Source of the DNA: Rhizobiales bacterium Y(2018) | GTDB lineage: Bacteria; Pseudomonadota; Alphaproteobacteria; Rhizobiales; Aestuariivirgaceae | Reading direction: 5' to 3' | DNA length: 64,000 bases | Assembly (NCBI GenBank): GCA_005502925.1 | Contig: SCPD01000016.1 | Location: 81,716-145,715 of the forward strand | Made by a program: the position numbers and the translations under genes | The notes under the pieces: generated by a model | Database searches by the model: none | The model's input: the letters and a program-made list of their open reading frames with translations, nothing else | Told to the model about the DNA's origin: nothing | In this document: in pieces, positions 8,039 through 18,083 of the stretch | How positions within the stretch are numbered: the stretch's first letter is position 1 | Layout: each line of letters opens with the position of its first letter

Positions 8039-9262
8039 ATGGCCGGGCCGTTACAGAATATCCGCGTTCTCGATCTCACCCGGGTGCTGGCGGGTCCCTG
8101 GTCGACCCAGATCCTGGCCGATTTCGGCGCCGAGGTGATCAAGATCGAGAAGCCCGGCGAAGGCGACGACACGCGCGGCTGGGGGCCGCCCTTCCTGACC
8201 AATCCGGACGGCTCGCGGGGCGATGCCGCCTATTACCTCTCCGCCAATCGCGGCAAGCAGTCGGTCGCCATCGACATGGCCAAGCCCGAGGGCCAGAAGC
8301 TCTTGCAGGATCTCGCGCGCAATTCCGATGTCGTCATGGAGAATTTCAAGGTCGGCGGACTCAAGAAATACGGCCTCGATTATGAGAGCCTGAAGGCGAT
8401 CAACCCCAAGCTCATCTATTGCTCGATCACCGGCTTCGGCCAGACCGGACCCTATGCCCAGCGCGCCGGTTATGACTTCATGATCCAGGGCATGGGCGGC
8501 ATCATGTCGATCACCGGCCAGCCCGATGGCACGCCGGGCGCCGAACCGGTCAAGACCGGAGTCGCCTTTGCCGATGTTTTCACCGGCCTTTACGCAACGA
8601 TCGGCGTGCTCGCCGCCCTCCATCACCGCGACAAGACCGGCGAGGGCCAGTATCTCGATCTGGCTTTGCTCGACTCGCAGGTGGCGGTGCTCGCCAATCA
8701 GGCGCTCAATTTCCTGGTCGGCGGCAAGGCACCGAAGCGCCTCGGCAATGCGCATCCTAACATCGTGCCCTACCAGACCTTCGCGACGGCGGACGGTTTC
8801 ATCATCATCGCGGTCGGTAATGACCGGCAGTTCCGCGAATATACGAAGATCGCAGGTGTCCCCGAGGTCGCACAGGACCCGCGCTTCCTGACCAATAGCG
8901 ACCGGGTCGGTAATCGCGAGGCGCTCATCGCCCTGCTCGTCGAGCCGATGACGCGGCGCAAGACGGCGGAGTGGATCGCTGCTTTGGAAGCCGCGGCGGT
9001 CCCCTGCGGGCCGATCAACACCATCGACCAGGTCTTCGCCGATCCCCAAGTCGAGGCACGCGGCCTCAATATCACGCTGGCACGCGCGGACGGCACCAAA
9101 ACCCCGGGGGTCGCCAATCCAGTCCGTTTCTCGGCGACGCCGATCGAATATTCGACGGCGCCCCCGGCGCTCGGCAACGCGACCGAAGAGGTCCTGCGCC
9201 GGGTCCTCGGGCTTACGCCGGAGCAGGTCGGCAAGCTTCGGGATTCGGCCTCCATCGGGTAA
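8039..9262 (+). CDS. CaiB/BaiF family (class III) CoA-transferase
   Basis: Transfers CoA between carboxylic acids. The 407-residue length and landmarks fit formyl-CoA-transferase relatives: RVLDLTRVLAGPW at the N-terminus, ADFGAEVIKIEKP, and the catalytic Asp in GYDFMIQGMGG near residue 148 (Asp169 in the type enzyme). The ATG at 8039 has TTGGAG seven bases ahead; a TTG 12 bases earlier would bury that site. The stop is 51 bases before the next gene, so it probably heads an operon with the methyltransferase and its activator. The acyl substrate is not predictable. Confidence 0.88.
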   Translation: MAGPLQNIRVLDLTRVLAGPWSTQILADFGAEVIKIEKPGEGDDTRGWGPPFLTNPDGSRGDAAYYLSANRGKQSVAIDMAKPEGQKLLQDLARNSDVVMENFKVGGLKKYGLDYESLKAINPKLIYCSITGFGQTGPYAQRAGYDFMIQGMGGIMSITGQPDGTPGAEPVKTGVAFADVFTGLYATIGVLAALHHRDKTGEGQYLDLALLDSQVAVLANQALNFLVGGKAPKRLGNAHPNIVPYQTFATADGFIIIAVGNDRQFREYTKIAGVPEVAQDPRFLTNSDRVGNREALIALLVEPMTRRKTAEWIAALEAAAVPCGPINTIDQVFADPQVEARGLNITLARADGTKTPGVANPVRFSATPIEYSTAPPALGNATEEVLRRVLGLTPEQVGKLRDSASIG

Positions 9263-9313
9263 ATGTCGTTTTCGGACGGACTCACCTTTCAAGGACAGCG
9301 CATAGACCACCTC

Positions 9314-9616
9314 ATGGCGAACCTCATTATTACCTACTGGCGCGACATCCCCTCTGCCGTCTCGGTCAAGGCCGGACGCAAGGAGGAGAAGCGCATGTTG
9401 GCCGACCGCTTCCAGGAAGCCATCGACATGGCGGCCATGCGCGGCGGCGCCTCCGACACCGACGCCTATCTGGCCGACTGGCGGCGTGCCGAGCCGGTGC
9501 CGGTCGGCGATGATCTCGCCGCCGAGGTCGACAAGGCCAAGGCCGATATCGAACAAACCTATGACAAGGAACGGCTCAAAGCCCTGATCGCCAATGGCGG
9601 CGCGGCCAAAGCCTGA
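9314..9616 (+). CDS. Small 'virulence factor' family protein
   Basis: 100-residue soluble protein. It matches the family named only 'virulence factor' in Pfam, whose members open with a 'LI..YWRDIP..V.VK.GRK..KR.L' block and continue 'ERF..AID.AAMR.GA.DTDAYL..WRR'. Both blocks are present here. The chosen start (ATG 9314) puts the family block at the N-terminus; an ATG at 9263 directly after the previous stop would add 17 residues. The name carries no real functional information. Its repeated company with methyltetrahydrofolate methyltransferases suggests a part in corrinoid C1 transfer (inference). Confidence 0.75.
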   Translation: MANLIITYWRDIPSAVSVKAGRKEEKRMLADRFQEAIDMAAMRGGASDTDAYLADWRRAEPVPVGDDLAAEVDKAKADIEQTYDKERLKALIANGGAAKA

Positions 9617-9643
9617 TTTTCAATCCGTTCTTCGAGGACCTCA

Positions 9644-10609
9644 ATGACCCAGACCCTCATCGCTTCCGAAAAAAAGTCCTTCCTGATCGGCTTCGACCGG
9701 CCCTTCTGCGTCATCGGAGAGCGCATCAACCCGACCGGGCGCAAGAAGCTCGCCGCAGAAATGCAGGCCGGTAACTTTGAAACTGTCATCAAGGACGCGC
9801 TGGCGCAGGCGGAAGCCGGCGCCAATATCCTCGACGTCAATGCCGGTGTCACCTCGGTCAATCCCAATGAAACCGAGCCGCCGCTGCTCAAACAGACCAT
9901 CGAGATCGTGCAATCGGTGACCGATCTGCCCTTGTGCATCGATTCGTCGGTGACGGCGGCGCTCAAAGTCGGCCTCGAAACCGCCAAGGGCCGGCCGCTG
10001 GTCAATTCGGTAACCGGTGAGGAAGAGAAGCTCGAGGCCATTCTGCCGCTCGTCGCCAAATATAATGTGGCGGTGGTCGCCATCTCCAATGACGAGACGG
10101 GCATCTCGGAAGATCCGGATGTACGTTTCGAAGTGGCGAAGAAGATCGTGCAGCGCGCCGCCGATTACGGCATCAAGCCGGAAGACGTCGTCGTCGACCC
10201 CCTCGTCATGCCGATCGGCGCCATGGGCACGGCCGGCCAGCAGGTGTTCCGCCTGGTGCGGCGCCTGCGCGAGGAGCTGAAAGTCAACACGACCTGCGGG
10301 GCGTCGAATATCGCCTTCGGCATGCCGAACCGGCGGGTGCTCACCGGCTATTTCCTCGCCATGGCGGCATCGCATGGCATGACCTCGGCGATCATGAATC
10401 CGCTGCATGACGAAGACATGCATGCTATTCTGGCCGCCAACGTCCTCAACGGCACCGACCGGAACTGCAAGGTGTGGACGAACAAGTTCCGCGACATGTC
10501 CATTCCCCCGGCGGTATCACAGGCGGTCGGCGACGGATTGCCGGGCGCTTCCGCTGAAGATGTCGAGCGCCGCCGCGCCCGCGAGGAGCGCCGGCGCCGG
10601 CGCGGATAA
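9644..10609 (+). CDS. Methyltetrahydrofolate:corrinoid methyltransferase (pterin-binding family)
   Basis: TIM-barrel enzyme related to dihydropteroate synthase and to AcsE/MtgA. It moves a methyl group between a corrinoid protein and tetrahydrofolate. Visible landmarks are VIGERINPTGRKKL at about residues 23-36, the AEAGANILDVNAG segment, SSVTAALK and the C-terminal GASNIAFGMPNR pterin-barrel signature. Length 321 residues. GAGGACCTCA precedes the ATG. The RACo-like activator starts five bases past the stop. In corrinoid demethylation pathways this enzyme takes methyl groups from the corrinoid protein to folate; no corrinoid protein gene is in the window, so the partner is elsewhere. Confidence 0.87.
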   Translation: MTQTLIASEKKSFLIGFDRPFCVIGERINPTGRKKLAAEMQAGNFETVIKDALAQAEAGANILDVNAGVTSVNPNETEPPLLKQTIEIVQSVTDLPLCIDSSVTAALKVGLETAKGRPLVNSVTGEEEKLEAILPLVAKYNVAVVAISNDETGISEDPDVRFEVAKKIVQRAADYGIKPEDVVVDPLVMPIGAMGTAGQQVFRLVRRLREELKVNTTCGASNIAFGMPNRRVLTGYFLAMAASHGMTSAIMNPLHDEDMHAILAANVLNGTDRNCKVWTNKFRDMSIPPAVSQAVGDGLPGASAEDVERRRAREERRRRRG

Positions 10610-10614
10610 ACGAC

Positions 10615-12651
10615 ATGGCAGATACGACGCCCAACGACGCATTGATCGTCTTCACGCCTTCCGGCAAGCGCGGGCGCTTCCCGCTCGGCACGCCGGTGCT
10701 GCAGGCGGCGCGCTCGCTCGGCGTCGATATCGATTCCGTCTGCGGCGGCCGCGCCATTTGCGGGCGCTGCCAGATCACCATCGGCGAAGGCGAGTTCGCC
10801 AAGCACGGCATCCGTTCCACGGCGGGGCATCTGTCGGAATTCTCGGCTGTCGAGAAGCGCTATGACGACAAGCGCGGGCTCCTCGCCGGGCGCCGCCTCT
10901 CCTGCCAGACCAAACTTCTGGGCGACGCCGTCATCGACGTGCCGCCCGAGAGCCAGGTGCATAAGCAGGTGGTGCGCAAACGCGCCGAGGCGCGCGCCAT
11001 CGACATGAATCCGGCGACCCGTCTCTATTTCATCGAGGTGGAAGAGCCCGACATGCACAAGCCCTCCTCCGATCTCGAGCGTGTCTATCGCGCGCTCGCG
11101 GAGCAGTGGAACGTGGCCGACGTGTCGTGCAACCTCACCATCATGCAGAACCTGCAGAAGGTGCTGCGCCAGGGCGAATGGAAGATCACCGTCGCCGTCT
11201 TCTCGCGGCCCGCCAGCGGCAGCAACATCATGACCGCGATCTGGCCGGGCTTCCATGACAAGGCCTTCGGCCTCGCCGTCGATGTCGGCTCGACCACCAT
11301 CGCGGCACATCTGTGCAGCCTCTCGACCGGCGATGTCGTTGCGTCTTCCGGTCTCATGAATCCGCAGATCCGCTTCGGCGAGGATCTCATGAGCCGCGTC
11401 TCCTATGTGATGATGAATCCGGGCGGCGAGAAGGAGATGACCGCCGCGATACGCGAGGCGCTCAATACGCTCGCCGCTCAAGTCGCCACCGAAGCCTCGA
11501 TCGACAAGACCGATATTCTCGAAGCGGTGCTGGTCGGCAACCCGGTCATGCATCACCTGTTCCTCGGCATCGATCCGACCGAGCTCGGCGGCGCGCCCTT
11601 CGCGCTCGCCACCGGCCTGGCGGTCACGCGGCCCGCCAAGGAGCTCGACCTTCAGCTCAATCCGGGCGCCTATGTCTATGTGCTGCCCTGCATCGCCGGC
11701 CATGTCGGCGCCGACACCGCGGGCGTGGTGCTGTCGGAATCGCCGCAATATTCCGAAGACAACATGCTCATCGTCGATGTCGGCACCAATGCCGAGATCG
11801 TGCTCGGCTCCAAGAACCGCCTGCTCGCCTGCTCGTCGCCGACCGGTCCCGCTTTCGAAGGCGCCCAGATCACCTGCGGACAGCGTGCCGCGCCAGGCGC
11901 CATCGAGCGCATCCGCATCGATCCGGTCACGCTCGAGCCGCGTTATCGCGTCATCGGCTCCGAGCTGTGGTCGGATGAGCCGGGCTTCGAGGAAGCGGTC
12001 GCCTCGACCGGCGTCACCGGCATCTGCGGCTCCGGCATCATCGAGGTGATCGCCGAGATGTATCTCGCCGGCATCATCAACCAGGACGGCCTGGTCGATG
12101 GCGGTATGGCGGAGAAATCGCCGCGCATCCGCCCGCATAAGCGCACCTTCACCTATGTGGTGCGCGAGGGCGAACCGTTCATCTCGATCACCCAGAACGA
12201 TGTGCGCGCCATCCAGCTCGCCAAGGCCGCACTTTATGCCGGCACGCGGCTCTTGATGGACAAGCTCGGCATCGAGCATGTCGACCGTATCCGCCTCGCC
12301 GGCGCCTTCGGCAGCCATATCGATGTGAAATTCGCGATGATCCTCGGCCTCATCCCCGACTGCCCGCTCGACAAGGTGCAGTCGGCCGGCAATGCGGCGG
12401 GCACGGGCGCGCGTATCGCGCTCCTCAACGCCAAGGCTCGCGACGAGATCGAGCATGTGGTGCGCCGCATCGAGAAGATCGAGACGGCGGTCGAGCCCCT
12501 GTTCCAGCAGCATTTCGTCGAGGCGATGGCGATCCCGCACAAGACGGCGTTTTTTGCCAATCTCGCCAAGGAAGTGAAATTCCCCGAGCCCAAGACCATC
12601 ATCCCGCTCGAATCGGATGGCAGCGAAAGACGCAAGCGTCGGCGGGGTTAG
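10615..12651 (+). CDS. RACo-like ATP-dependent reductive activator of corrinoid proteins
   Basis: 678 residues. The N-terminus is a [2Fe-2S] ferredoxin domain with Cys43, Cys49, Cys52 (CGGRAICGRC) and Cys97. The middle links to a large actin-like ASKHA ATPase domain from about residue 220 (GLAVDVGSTTIAAHL, later NMLIVDVGTNAEIVLG and GSGIIEVIAEMYLAG). This is the DUF4445/RamA-RACo layout. Such proteins reduce inactive Co(II) corrinoid to Co(I) using ATP. Five bases separate it from the methyltransferase gene and no clear ribosome binding site is seen, so it is probably translationally coupled. It ends tail to tail with an AraC gene, overlapping by four bases. Confidence 0.88.
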   Translation: MADTTPNDALIVFTPSGKRGRFPLGTPVLQAARSLGVDIDSVCGGRAICGRCQITIGEGEFAKHGIRSTAGHLSEFSAVEKRYDDKRGLLAGRRLSCQTKLLGDAVIDVPPESQVHKQVVRKRAEARAIDMNPATRLYFIEVEEPDMHKPSSDLERVYRALAEQWNVADVSCNLTIMQNLQKVLRQGEWKITVAVFSRPASGSNIMTAIWPGFHDKAFGLAVDVGSTTIAAHLCSLSTGDVVASSGLMNPQIRFGEDLMSRVSYVMMNPGGEKEMTAAIREALNTLAAQVATEASIDKTDILEAVLVGNPVMHHLFLGIDPTELGGAPFALATGLAVTRPAKELDLQLNPGAYVYVLPCIAGHVGADTAGVVLSESPQYSEDNMLIVDVGTNAEIVLGSKNRLLACSSPTGPAFEGAQITCGQRAAPGAIERIRIDPVTLEPRYRVIGSELWSDEPGFEEAVASTGVTGICGSGIIEVIAEMYLAGIINQDGLVDGGMAEKSPRIRPHKRTFTYVVREGEPFISITQNDVRAIQLAKAALYAGTRLLMDKLGIEHVDRIRLAGAFGSHIDVKFAMILGLIPDCPLDKVQSAGNAAGTGARIALLNAKARDEIEHVVRRIEKIETAVEPLFQQHFVEAMAIPHKTAFFANLAKEVKFPEPKTIIPLESDGSERRKRRRG

Positions 12652-13517
12652 TCCCTCTCGATCTGAGAAGTGCCCAACTCGCTGCGCCGCCAGGATGACG
12701 GTGCCACGCCGGTCGAGCGCTTGAACTCGCGGCTGAAATGATAGACGTCGCAGAAGCCGCAGAGCTCTGCCACTTGCGCGAGGCTCCGGCCAGCGACCAT
12801 CAGCGACTGCGCCTGCATCAATCTTTCGCGGATGAGCCACTGGCGCGGGCTGGCGCGCAGGTGCTTGCGGAACAGGCGACGGATCTGCGACGGCCCCAGC
12901 CCTGAGACGGCGCTCAGATCCTCCGCCTCCCAGGCGAGGCCGAGATTTCCACGCATCGCAGTGATCGCCTGGGCGAGCGCCGGCGGGAGCTCTCGCGGCC
13001 CGCTGCCGGCGAGACCGCGATCGATCATCGTGAGGAATTCCGCCACCAGCTGATTGAGCCTCAGATCGAGGCCCGGCTCGCGCCGCCTGAGCGCCGTGAA
13101 GAGACGATCGAACCAGGGGACGAGATTGATACTTTCGGCGAGTGTCGCGCGCGGAAATCCATCGCCGAACAGCTTGCGACGCAAAGCGGGGAGATTGGGC
13201 CCATCGAGCCTGAACCACAGCAAGGTCCACGGCGCCTTGCGGTCGGCGAAATGGCCGTGGCGCTCTTCATTGGCGATCCAGACGAGCTGGCCCGGGCGGA
13301 TCTGCACGCGCTCGCCCAAAGTCTCCACGATGCCAGCGCCCGAGAGACAATAAAGAATGTCCTGTCCCGGATGGGCCGCGCGCAGGACCCGGTAATCGGG
13401 AGCGGCCTTGACCTTGCCGGCACGCAGAACACTCGCCGCAGCCGCGGTCCAGCCGGCCTCTGGCACATAATGAAGGTTCTCGATAAAGGTCGTCTCGGGC
13501 ATGCGCGTTTTATACAA
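12648..13517 (-). CDS. AraC family regulator with N-terminal cupin domain
   Basis: The C-terminal 100 residues are an AraC DNA-binding domain with both helix-turn-helices (WEAEDLSAVSGLGPSQIRRLFRKH, then SLAQVAELCGFCDVYHFSREFKRSTG). The N-terminal half looks like a sugar/ligand-binding cupin. I choose the TTG at 13517 because AAAGGAG lies eight bases before it; an ATG at 13538 falls inside a palindrome and one at 13502 has its purine block too far away. It is divergent from the PhyH gene at 13668 and next to the ribose-type operon, which are its likely targets. Confidence 0.85.
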   Translation of the reverse strand: MYKTRMPETTFIENLHYVPEAGWTAAAASVLRAGKVKAAPDYRVLRAAHPGQDILYCLSGAGIVETLGERVQIRPGQLVWIANEERHGHFADRKAPWTLLWFRLDGPNLPALRRKLFGDGFPRATLAESINLVPWFDRLFTALRRREPGLDLRLNQLVAEFLTMIDRGLAGSGPRELPPALAQAITAMRGNLGLAWEAEDLSAVSGLGPSQIRRLFRKHLRASPRQWLIRERLMQAQSLMVAGRSLAQVAELCGFCDVYHFSREFKRSTGVAPSSWRRSELGTSQIERD

Positions 13518-13518
13518 A

Positions 13519-13540
13519 AAATGGACTCCTTTGTCCATTT
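13519..13540. promoter_or_regulatory. Palindrome at the translation start of the AraC gene
   Basis: Perfect eight-base arms aaatggac (13519-13526) and gtccattt (13533-13540), six-base loop. It covers the AAAGGAG ribosome binding site used for the TTG start, so it could be an autoregulatory operator or an mRNA hairpin that limits AraC translation. Confidence 0.45.
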
Positions 13541-13667
13541 CCAGCCCGCAAATGCGTGCTTAGGATCGCGCTCAACAGTTCAAAGAGTGCAGCAAATCAA
13601 GATCGAAACCTGACCTTTGGCAGCGATCCAATTCAGGCCTGTTTCGTTCATGAATGGGAGAGAAAGA

Positions 13668-14432
13668 ATGCTGGGATTGACCGCGCAAGAAGCCAAGGAT
13701 TATGCGCGCGACGGCTATATCATCCGCAAGGGCCTCTTGAGCCAGGACGAGGTTGCCGATTTCCGCGACCATGCGCGCAAGCAGCTCGAGGCCGAGAAGG
13801 CCTCCGGCGCCATCATGTCCAAGGGCGACAAGGAGGGCAAAACCACCCTCCTCAAGATGTGGACCAAGGCCGAGGACGACAAATACGGTCTCCTGGCGCG
13901 CGATGAGCGCATGGTCGGTCTCGCTGAAGACGCGGTCGGCAAGCCGATCTATCTCTACAGCCACAAGATGACGATGAAGCAGCCGCATGAAGGCGGCGCC
14001 TGGGAATGGCACCAGGATTTCGGCTACTGGTACAATTACGGGTGTCTCGCGCCCGACATGATGAGCATCTATATCGCGCTCGACAAGGCGACGCGCGAGA
14101 ATGGCTGCCTGCAGGTGCTCAAAGCGACACACAAGCTCGGCCGTCTCAATCACATCCGCGAAAACGACCAGACCAATGTCGAGCAGGAGCATCTGGAAGC
14201 GGCGCTCAAGCGCTTCGAGCATATCTATGTCGAGATGGAAGCGGGCGACGCCCTCGTCTTCGACGGCAATCTGCTGCATCGCTCGGACGCCAACCGCTCC
14301 GACACCTATCGCTGGGGCTATATCTGCTCTTACAACGCCGTCGAGAACGCACCGTTCAAGAAAGTGCGCGAATACGGCAATTTCGACGAGATGAAGAAAG
14401 TGCCGGCGGGCTCGTTCCGTAAGGCATCGTGA
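13668..14432 (+). CDS. Phytanoyl-CoA dioxygenase (PhyH) family protein, first copy
   Basis: Fe(II)/2-oxoglutarate-dependent oxygenase of 254 residues. The iron triad is H115-x-D117 (WHQDFGYW) and H204 (LLHRSDANR), with R210 placed to hold 2-oxoglutarate. The start is the ATG at 13668, behind GGGAGAGAAAGA. PhyH members hydroxylate or demethylate very varied small molecules, so no substrate is assigned. It is divergent from AraC and followed by a terminator hairpin and then the ribose-type ABC genes. A second PhyH gene lies on the other side of that operon (21278), with little close similarity beyond the core motifs. Confidence 0.85.
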   Translation: MLGLTAQEAKDYARDGYIIRKGLLSQDEVADFRDHARKQLEAEKASGAIMSKGDKEGKTTLLKMWTKAEDDKYGLLARDERMVGLAEDAVGKPIYLYSHKMTMKQPHEGGAWEWHQDFGYWYNYGCLAPDMMSIYIALDKATRENGCLQVLKATHKLGRLNHIRENDQTNVEQEHLEAALKRFEHIYVEMEAGDALVFDGNLLHRSDANRSDTYRWGYICSYNAVENAPFKKVREYGNFDEMKKVPAGSFRKAS

Positions 14433-14437
14433 ATTTG

Positions 14438-14464
14438 AAGCCGGGCGGCGACGTCCGGCTTTTA
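14438..14464 (+). terminator. Rho-independent terminator after the first PhyH gene
   Basis: Arms aagccgg and ccggctt around a ten-base loop, ending in TTTT. It lies six bases past the PhyH stop codon, so the transporter operon starting at 14502 may be partly separated from the dioxygenase gene. Confidence 0.6.
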
Positions 14465-14501
14465 ACATGAAGGGCCCGACGGGGCCTGATGGGAGGACAG
14501 A

Positions 14502-15527
14502 ATGACCGACACGGTCAGGACCGGTGCGCGCGCACCTGCCATGGACCGCTTTTCGTTGCCGGGACTATTGCGCGCACGCGAAACAGGCGTGTTTCTCGCG
14601 CTCGTGGTCCTATGCCTGTTCCTCACCTTCGCCACTGACGGCTTCCTGACCTCGGTCAATCTGCTCAATGTCGGCCGGCAGATCTCGCTGCTCGGCATCA
14701 TGGCGGTCGGCATGACCTTCGTGCTGATCTCGGGCGAGGTCGATCTCTCGGTCGGATCGAACTATGCGCTCTCCGGCCTCGCCACCGGCATGCTGATCAT
14801 CGCGGGCTGGGGCCTCGTGCCGGCGCTCGCCGTCGGCCTCCTCACCGGCATGACGATCGGCCTCATCAACGGCGTGCTGTCGACCTATGGACGGCTGCCC
14901 TCGCTCATCGCGACACTCGGCATGCTGTCAGTGGTGCGCGGCTCCGCTCTCATCCTCACCAACGGCCAGCCGGTCACTGTCAATGTGCGCAACGGCGCCG
15001 ATCCGGGCGTACTCGAAATCTTCAGCTTCATCGGCCAGGGCTATCTCTTCGGCATCGTGCCGATGCAGCTCGTCTTTTTCATCCTGATCGCCGCCCTCGC
15101 CTGGGTGGTGCTTTCCTGCACCAATTTCGGTTTCCGCGTCTTCGCCGTCGGCGGCAGCGCCAAGGCGGCGCGCGTTTCCGGCATCTCGATCAACAGCGTC
15201 AAGATCTGGGCCTTCGTGCTGATGGGCGCGCTCGCCGCCTTCGCCGGCATATTGAGCCTCGCCTTCCTGCCGAGCGGACAAGCGGGGCGCACCGGCCTCG
15301 GCCTCGAGCTTGACGTGATCGCCGCCACTATCGTCGGCGGCGCCTCGCTGTCGGGCGGTGAAGGCACCATCCTCGGCACCATTCTCGGCGTGCTCATCAT
15401 CGGCGTCATGCGCAACGGCCTCGTGCTGATGGGGGTCAACCCCTTCGTGCAGGAGCTGATGATCGGCCTCGTCATCATCATCGCCGTCGGGATCGACAAA
15501 TGGTCTACCCGCCGGCGCGGCGCCTGA
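14502..15527 (+). CDS. Ribose-type ABC transporter permease (RbsC family)
   Basis: 341-residue membrane protein with about eight to ten segments and the BPD_transp_2 landmarks: NLLNVGRQISLLGIMAVGMTFVLISGEVDLSVGS in pieces, and the C-terminal ATIVGGASLSGGEGTI loop that contacts the ATPase. The ATG at 14502 follows GGGAGGACAG. The order here is permease, binding protein, ATPase, unlike the usual rbsACB order. With ribokinase and RbsD downstream, the substrate is probably ribose or a closely related pentose. Confidence 0.88.
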   Translation: MTDTVRTGARAPAMDRFSLPGLLRARETGVFLALVVLCLFLTFATDGFLTSVNLLNVGRQISLLGIMAVGMTFVLISGEVDLSVGSNYALSGLATGMLIIAGWGLVPALAVGLLTGMTIGLINGVLSTYGRLPSLIATLGMLSVVRGSALILTNGQPVTVNVRNGADPGVLEIFSFIGQGYLFGIVPMQLVFFILIAALAWVVLSCTNFGFRVFAVGGSAKAARVSGISINSVKIWAFVLMGALAAFAGILSLAFLPSGQAGRTGLGLELDVIAATIVGGASLSGGEGTILGTILGVLIIGVMRNGLVLMGVNPFVQELMIGLVIIIAVGIDKWSTRRRGA

Positions 15528-15567
15528 AGACAACCAGAACTGCAAATCCAAAGGGAGGACTATCCAA

Positions 15568-16539
15568 ATGAAACTCAGACATGTCATTCTCGCTACGGCG
15601 CTTTGCCTGCTGCCCCTGCACCAGGCGGCGGCGGAATCGAAGCTCGCCGACTTCCCGCTGGCCGAACGCATCAAGGCCAAGGTCGCGGCCGGCCAGCCGC
15701 TCGACATCTATGTGTCCTATCACGATGTCTCGAACGAGTTTGCGCCCTTCATGAAGGCGGGCGTCGCGCGCGCCGCCGCCGAGGACAAGGTCAATGCCAA
15801 CTTCATCGGCCCGGTGGGCGCCGATGCCGACGGCCAGATCAGCGAGATCGAGACACTGATGGGCAAGATGGACGGCCTCGCCATTTCCTCGGTCTCGACC
15901 GACGCGCTGGCGCCGCTCATCGACCGCGTGCTCGCCGCCGGCATCCCGGTCGTCACCTTCAACACCGACAATCCGGACAGCAAACGCCTCGCTTTCGCCG
16001 GTCAGGACCTCATCCAGTCGGGCCGCGAAGCCGGCGCCCTGATGGCGAAAACGCTGAACGGCAAGGGCAAGGTCATCATCACCACCATCGACGCCGCCGC
16101 TCAGTGGTCGATCGACCGTGAGAACGGTGCCCGCGAAGCCCTCAAGAAGGAAGCCGGCATCGAGGTCGTGCAGACCCTCAATACCGGCACCGATCCGCAG
16201 AAGATCTATTCGGCGATCGAAAACGCCATGCTGGCCAATCCCGATATCGACGGCATCCTGTCGCTCGAATGCTGCTCGACGCCGGCGGCTGGCACCTGGG
16301 TCGAACGCAACAAAGCCTCCGACAAGGTCAAGGTGGTCGGCTTCGATCTCCTCGACCAGACGGTGCAGCTCGTCGAGAGCGGCAATATCCAGGCGACCAT
16401 CGACCAGGCGCCGGAACGCCAGGGCTTCGAGGCGGTCAATCTCATCGTCAAATTCGTGAAGGGCGAGACGATCGACAATCTCGACACCGGTGTGGGCATC
16501 TACACGAAGGACAATATCGGCGAAGTGACGAAGAAATAG
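15568..16539 (+). CDS. Sugar-binding periplasmic protein (RbsB-like)
   Basis: 323 residues with a cleavable signal peptide (hydrophobic residues 5-18, cleavage near AAAES). The mature protein is a periplasmic_binding_4 fold: FMKAGVARAAAEDKVNANFIGP, DGLAISSVSTDALAPLIDR, GIPVVTFNTD, and the late EQIDQAPERQGFEAV-type hinge. The segments quoted are separate. AAGGGAGGAC lies upstream of the ATG. Members of this family bind ribose, autoinducer-2, galactose or inositol; the ribokinase and pyranase genes favour ribose-like sugars. Confidence 0.87.
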   Translation: MKLRHVILATALCLLPLHQAAAESKLADFPLAERIKAKVAAGQPLDIYVSYHDVSNEFAPFMKAGVARAAAEDKVNANFIGPVGADADGQISEIETLMGKMDGLAISSVSTDALAPLIDRVLAAGIPVVTFNTDNPDSKRLAFAGQDLIQSGREAGALMAKTLNGKGKVIITTIDAAAQWSIDRENGAREALKKEAGIEVVQTLNTGTDPQKIYSAIENAMLANPDIDGILSLECCSTPAAGTWVERNKASDKVKVVGFDLLDQTVQLVESGNIQATIDQAPERQGFEAVNLIVKFVKGETIDNLDTGVGIYTKDNIGEVTKK

Positions 16540-16561
16540 GGCGCTCTTACAAGCGGCCTCT

Positions 16562-18073
<1,512 letters not shown>

Positions 18074-18083
18074 GGAATAGGAA

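Noticed and set aside
8051..9556. 501-codon minus-strand frame
   Set aside because: Antisense to the CoA-transferase and small-protein genes, no recognisable motif, no ribosome binding site.
9617..9643. Possible cobalamin riboswitch before corrinoid genes
   Set aside because: The spaces before the MeTr, RACo and MttB genes are too short or lack the B12-box pattern.
10348..13230. 960-codon open frame on the minus strand
   Set aside because: It lies antisense to the MeTr and RACo genes. It is a by-product of high G+C codon use; its translation is Arg/Asp/His-rich with no domain.
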